A stretch of 64,000 nt of DNA from CAYNUJ01 sp964573255 (GTDB lineage: Bacteria > Bacteroidota > Ignavibacteria > Ignavibacteriales > Melioribacteraceae): contig CAZNJB010000010.1 of the NCBI GenBank assembly GCA_964573255.1, positions 20,704 through 84,703 of the forward strand, written 5' to 3'. The position numbers were made by a program, and so were the translations under genes. The notes beneath the pieces were generated by a model. The model was not told the DNA's origin, did no database searches, and saw only the letters and a list, made by a program, of their open reading frames with translations. Positions 63,242-64,000 of this stretch are shown here, piece by piece; the stretch's first letter is position 1, and every line of letters begins with the position of its first letter.

Positions 63242-64000
63242 ATGGAATTAAATATTAAAAATAAAATAGCGCTTGTAACCGCAGCTAGTAAAGGGATAGG
63301 AAGGGCGACTGCGGAAACATTGCTTTCGGAAGGATGTAAAGTTGCTATCTGTTCATCTAACAAGGAAAATCTGAACAGGGCTGCATCCGAAATTGCCGCT
63401 ATTTATGGTAGCGAGCCTCTCTCAATTATTTGTGATTTAAATAAAAAAGAAGATCTTGAAAATACTGTAAAAGCAGTTGAAGAAACATACGGACGTATTG
63501 ATATTTTAGTAAATAATTGCGGTGGTCCGCCGGCAGGATATTTTGAAGAATTATCCGAAGAGCAGTGGGAGTTTTCCTACAAACAAGTACTGATGAGCGC
63601 CGTTCATTTAACTAAAATGGTTCTGCCAAAAATGAAAGAGCGCAAATGGGGAAGAATAATAAACATCACTTCTCTTTCGGTAAAGCAGCCGGTGGATAAT
63701 CTAATTTTATCTAATACATTTAGAACCGGATTGATAGCATTCGCAAAAACAATAAGCAATCAATACGGGAAATATAATATCACAATTAATACCGTTGCGC
63801 CGGGTTATACTTTAACGGCAAGATTGTACGAACTGGCAGTGGAAGAAGCTAAATACTCGGGCAAGAGTCACGAAGAAGTCTTAGTTTCGATGGCTTCAAA
63901 AGTGCCTATGCAACGACTCGGAAAGCCCGAAGAAGTAGCTAATTTAATCGCCTTTCTGGCTTCGGAAAATGCAGGATATATTACCGGTACAACAATACCG
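63242..64000 (+). CDS. SDR-family oxidoreductase lacking the classical YxxxK, 3' end cut by the window
   Basis: The frame is open for 253 codons from ATG 63242 to the window edge. It shows the dinucleotide motif TAASKGIGRATAE (about 13-25), VNNCGGPPAG (about 88-97), INITSLSVKQP with the catalytic serine (about 140-150) and VAPGYTLTARL (about 185-195). The place of YxxxK holds SNTFRTG instead, as in a known FabG-like SDR subgroup, so its proton-relay chemistry must differ. Substrate unknown. Confidence 0.85.
   Translation, partial: MELNIKNKIALVTAASKGIGRATAETLLSEGCKVAICSSNKENLNRAASEIAAIYGSEPLSIICDLNKKEDLENTVKAVEETYGRIDILVNNCGGPPAGYFEELSEEQWEFSYKQVLMSAVHLTKMVLPKMKERKWGRIINITSLSVKQPVDNLILSNTFRTGLIAFAKTISNQYGKYNITINTVAPGYTLTARLYELAVEEAKYSGKSHEEVLVSMASKVPMQRLGKPEEVANLIAFLASENAGYITGTTIP

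Noticed and set aside
1..64000. CRISPR array or Cas genes that would explain the TPR-CHAT protein
   Set aside because: No regularly spaced direct repeats and no Cas-like protein were seen anywhere in the window.
1..64000. tRNA or rRNA genes
   Set aside because: No cloverleaf-like stretch or GGTTCGAATCC-type T-arm outside coding sequence was found by eye.

Overview
The window looks like chromosome from an Ignavibacteria-type bacterium (Bacteroidota/Chlorobi/Ignavibacteriota side of the tree). This is an inference. It rests on AT-rich DNA, several secreted proteins ending in the type IX secretion (T9SS) sorting tail built around NYPNPFNP, a PorV-like barrel and a PorZ-like propeller, menaquinone-type MenG, and Bacteroidota-style promoters (TTG, 19-20 bases, TAnnTTTG) in front of the UvrD-type helicase gene and gap. 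No rRNA, tRNA, CRISPR array or transposase was seen. Both ends of the window cut genes.

Region by region. 1-8490: a tightly packed + strand surface operon (cut secreted protein, TonB-dependent receptor, PorV-like barrel, NHL lipoprotein, T9SS-exported phospholipase D-fold protein), followed by a 52-residue four-cysteine mini-protein. 8491-10060: an imperfect inverted repeat and a visibly GC-richer MDR oxidoreductase that looks transferred. 10061-16445 (- strand): a seven-gene proteostasis operon with four Hsp20 genes, HtrA/DegP, a zinc-finger-less DnaJ-like protein and HtpG, closed by a strong terminator. 16720-17493: an atypical crotonase-fold protein. 17719-23161 (-): a three-gene overlapping operon of T9SS-type secreted proteins, one of them a putative metalloprotease. 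23343-28244 (-): an ECF sigma factor, a zinc-finger anti-sigma-like membrane protein and a TPR-CHAT caspase-like protein, divergent from a T9SS cargo gene at 28307. This trio is the most interesting candidate system in the window.

30039-43996 holds a UvrD/PcrA-type helicase, a probable pyrophosphate-dependent phosphofructokinase preceded by a 37-residue membrane peptide, a VPS10/BNR-repeat secreted protein with a DUF1579 protein, then MenG, a PAP2-family membrane protein, MgtE, RsmA and a ROK-family kinase. 44071-50372 holds a polysaccharide-deacetylase remnant, an ABC-F ATPase, PorZ-like, a PHP phosphoesterase and a Crp/Fnr regulator. 50558-52826 is the glycolytic pair gap-pgk, each gene with its own terminator. 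52940-56765 holds a rhomboid protease, a small lipoprotein and RecQ. 56845-60826 is a four-gene ABC-2 exporter operon. 60917-64000 holds a 3-hydroxyacyl-CoA dehydrogenase, acetate kinase and a cut SDR oxidoreductase.

Taken together the genes suggest a heterotroph with glycolysis that may partly use pyrophosphate, acetate-forming energy conservation and a large T9SS-exported surface proteome. Function calls come from motifs read by eye; no database search was possible.
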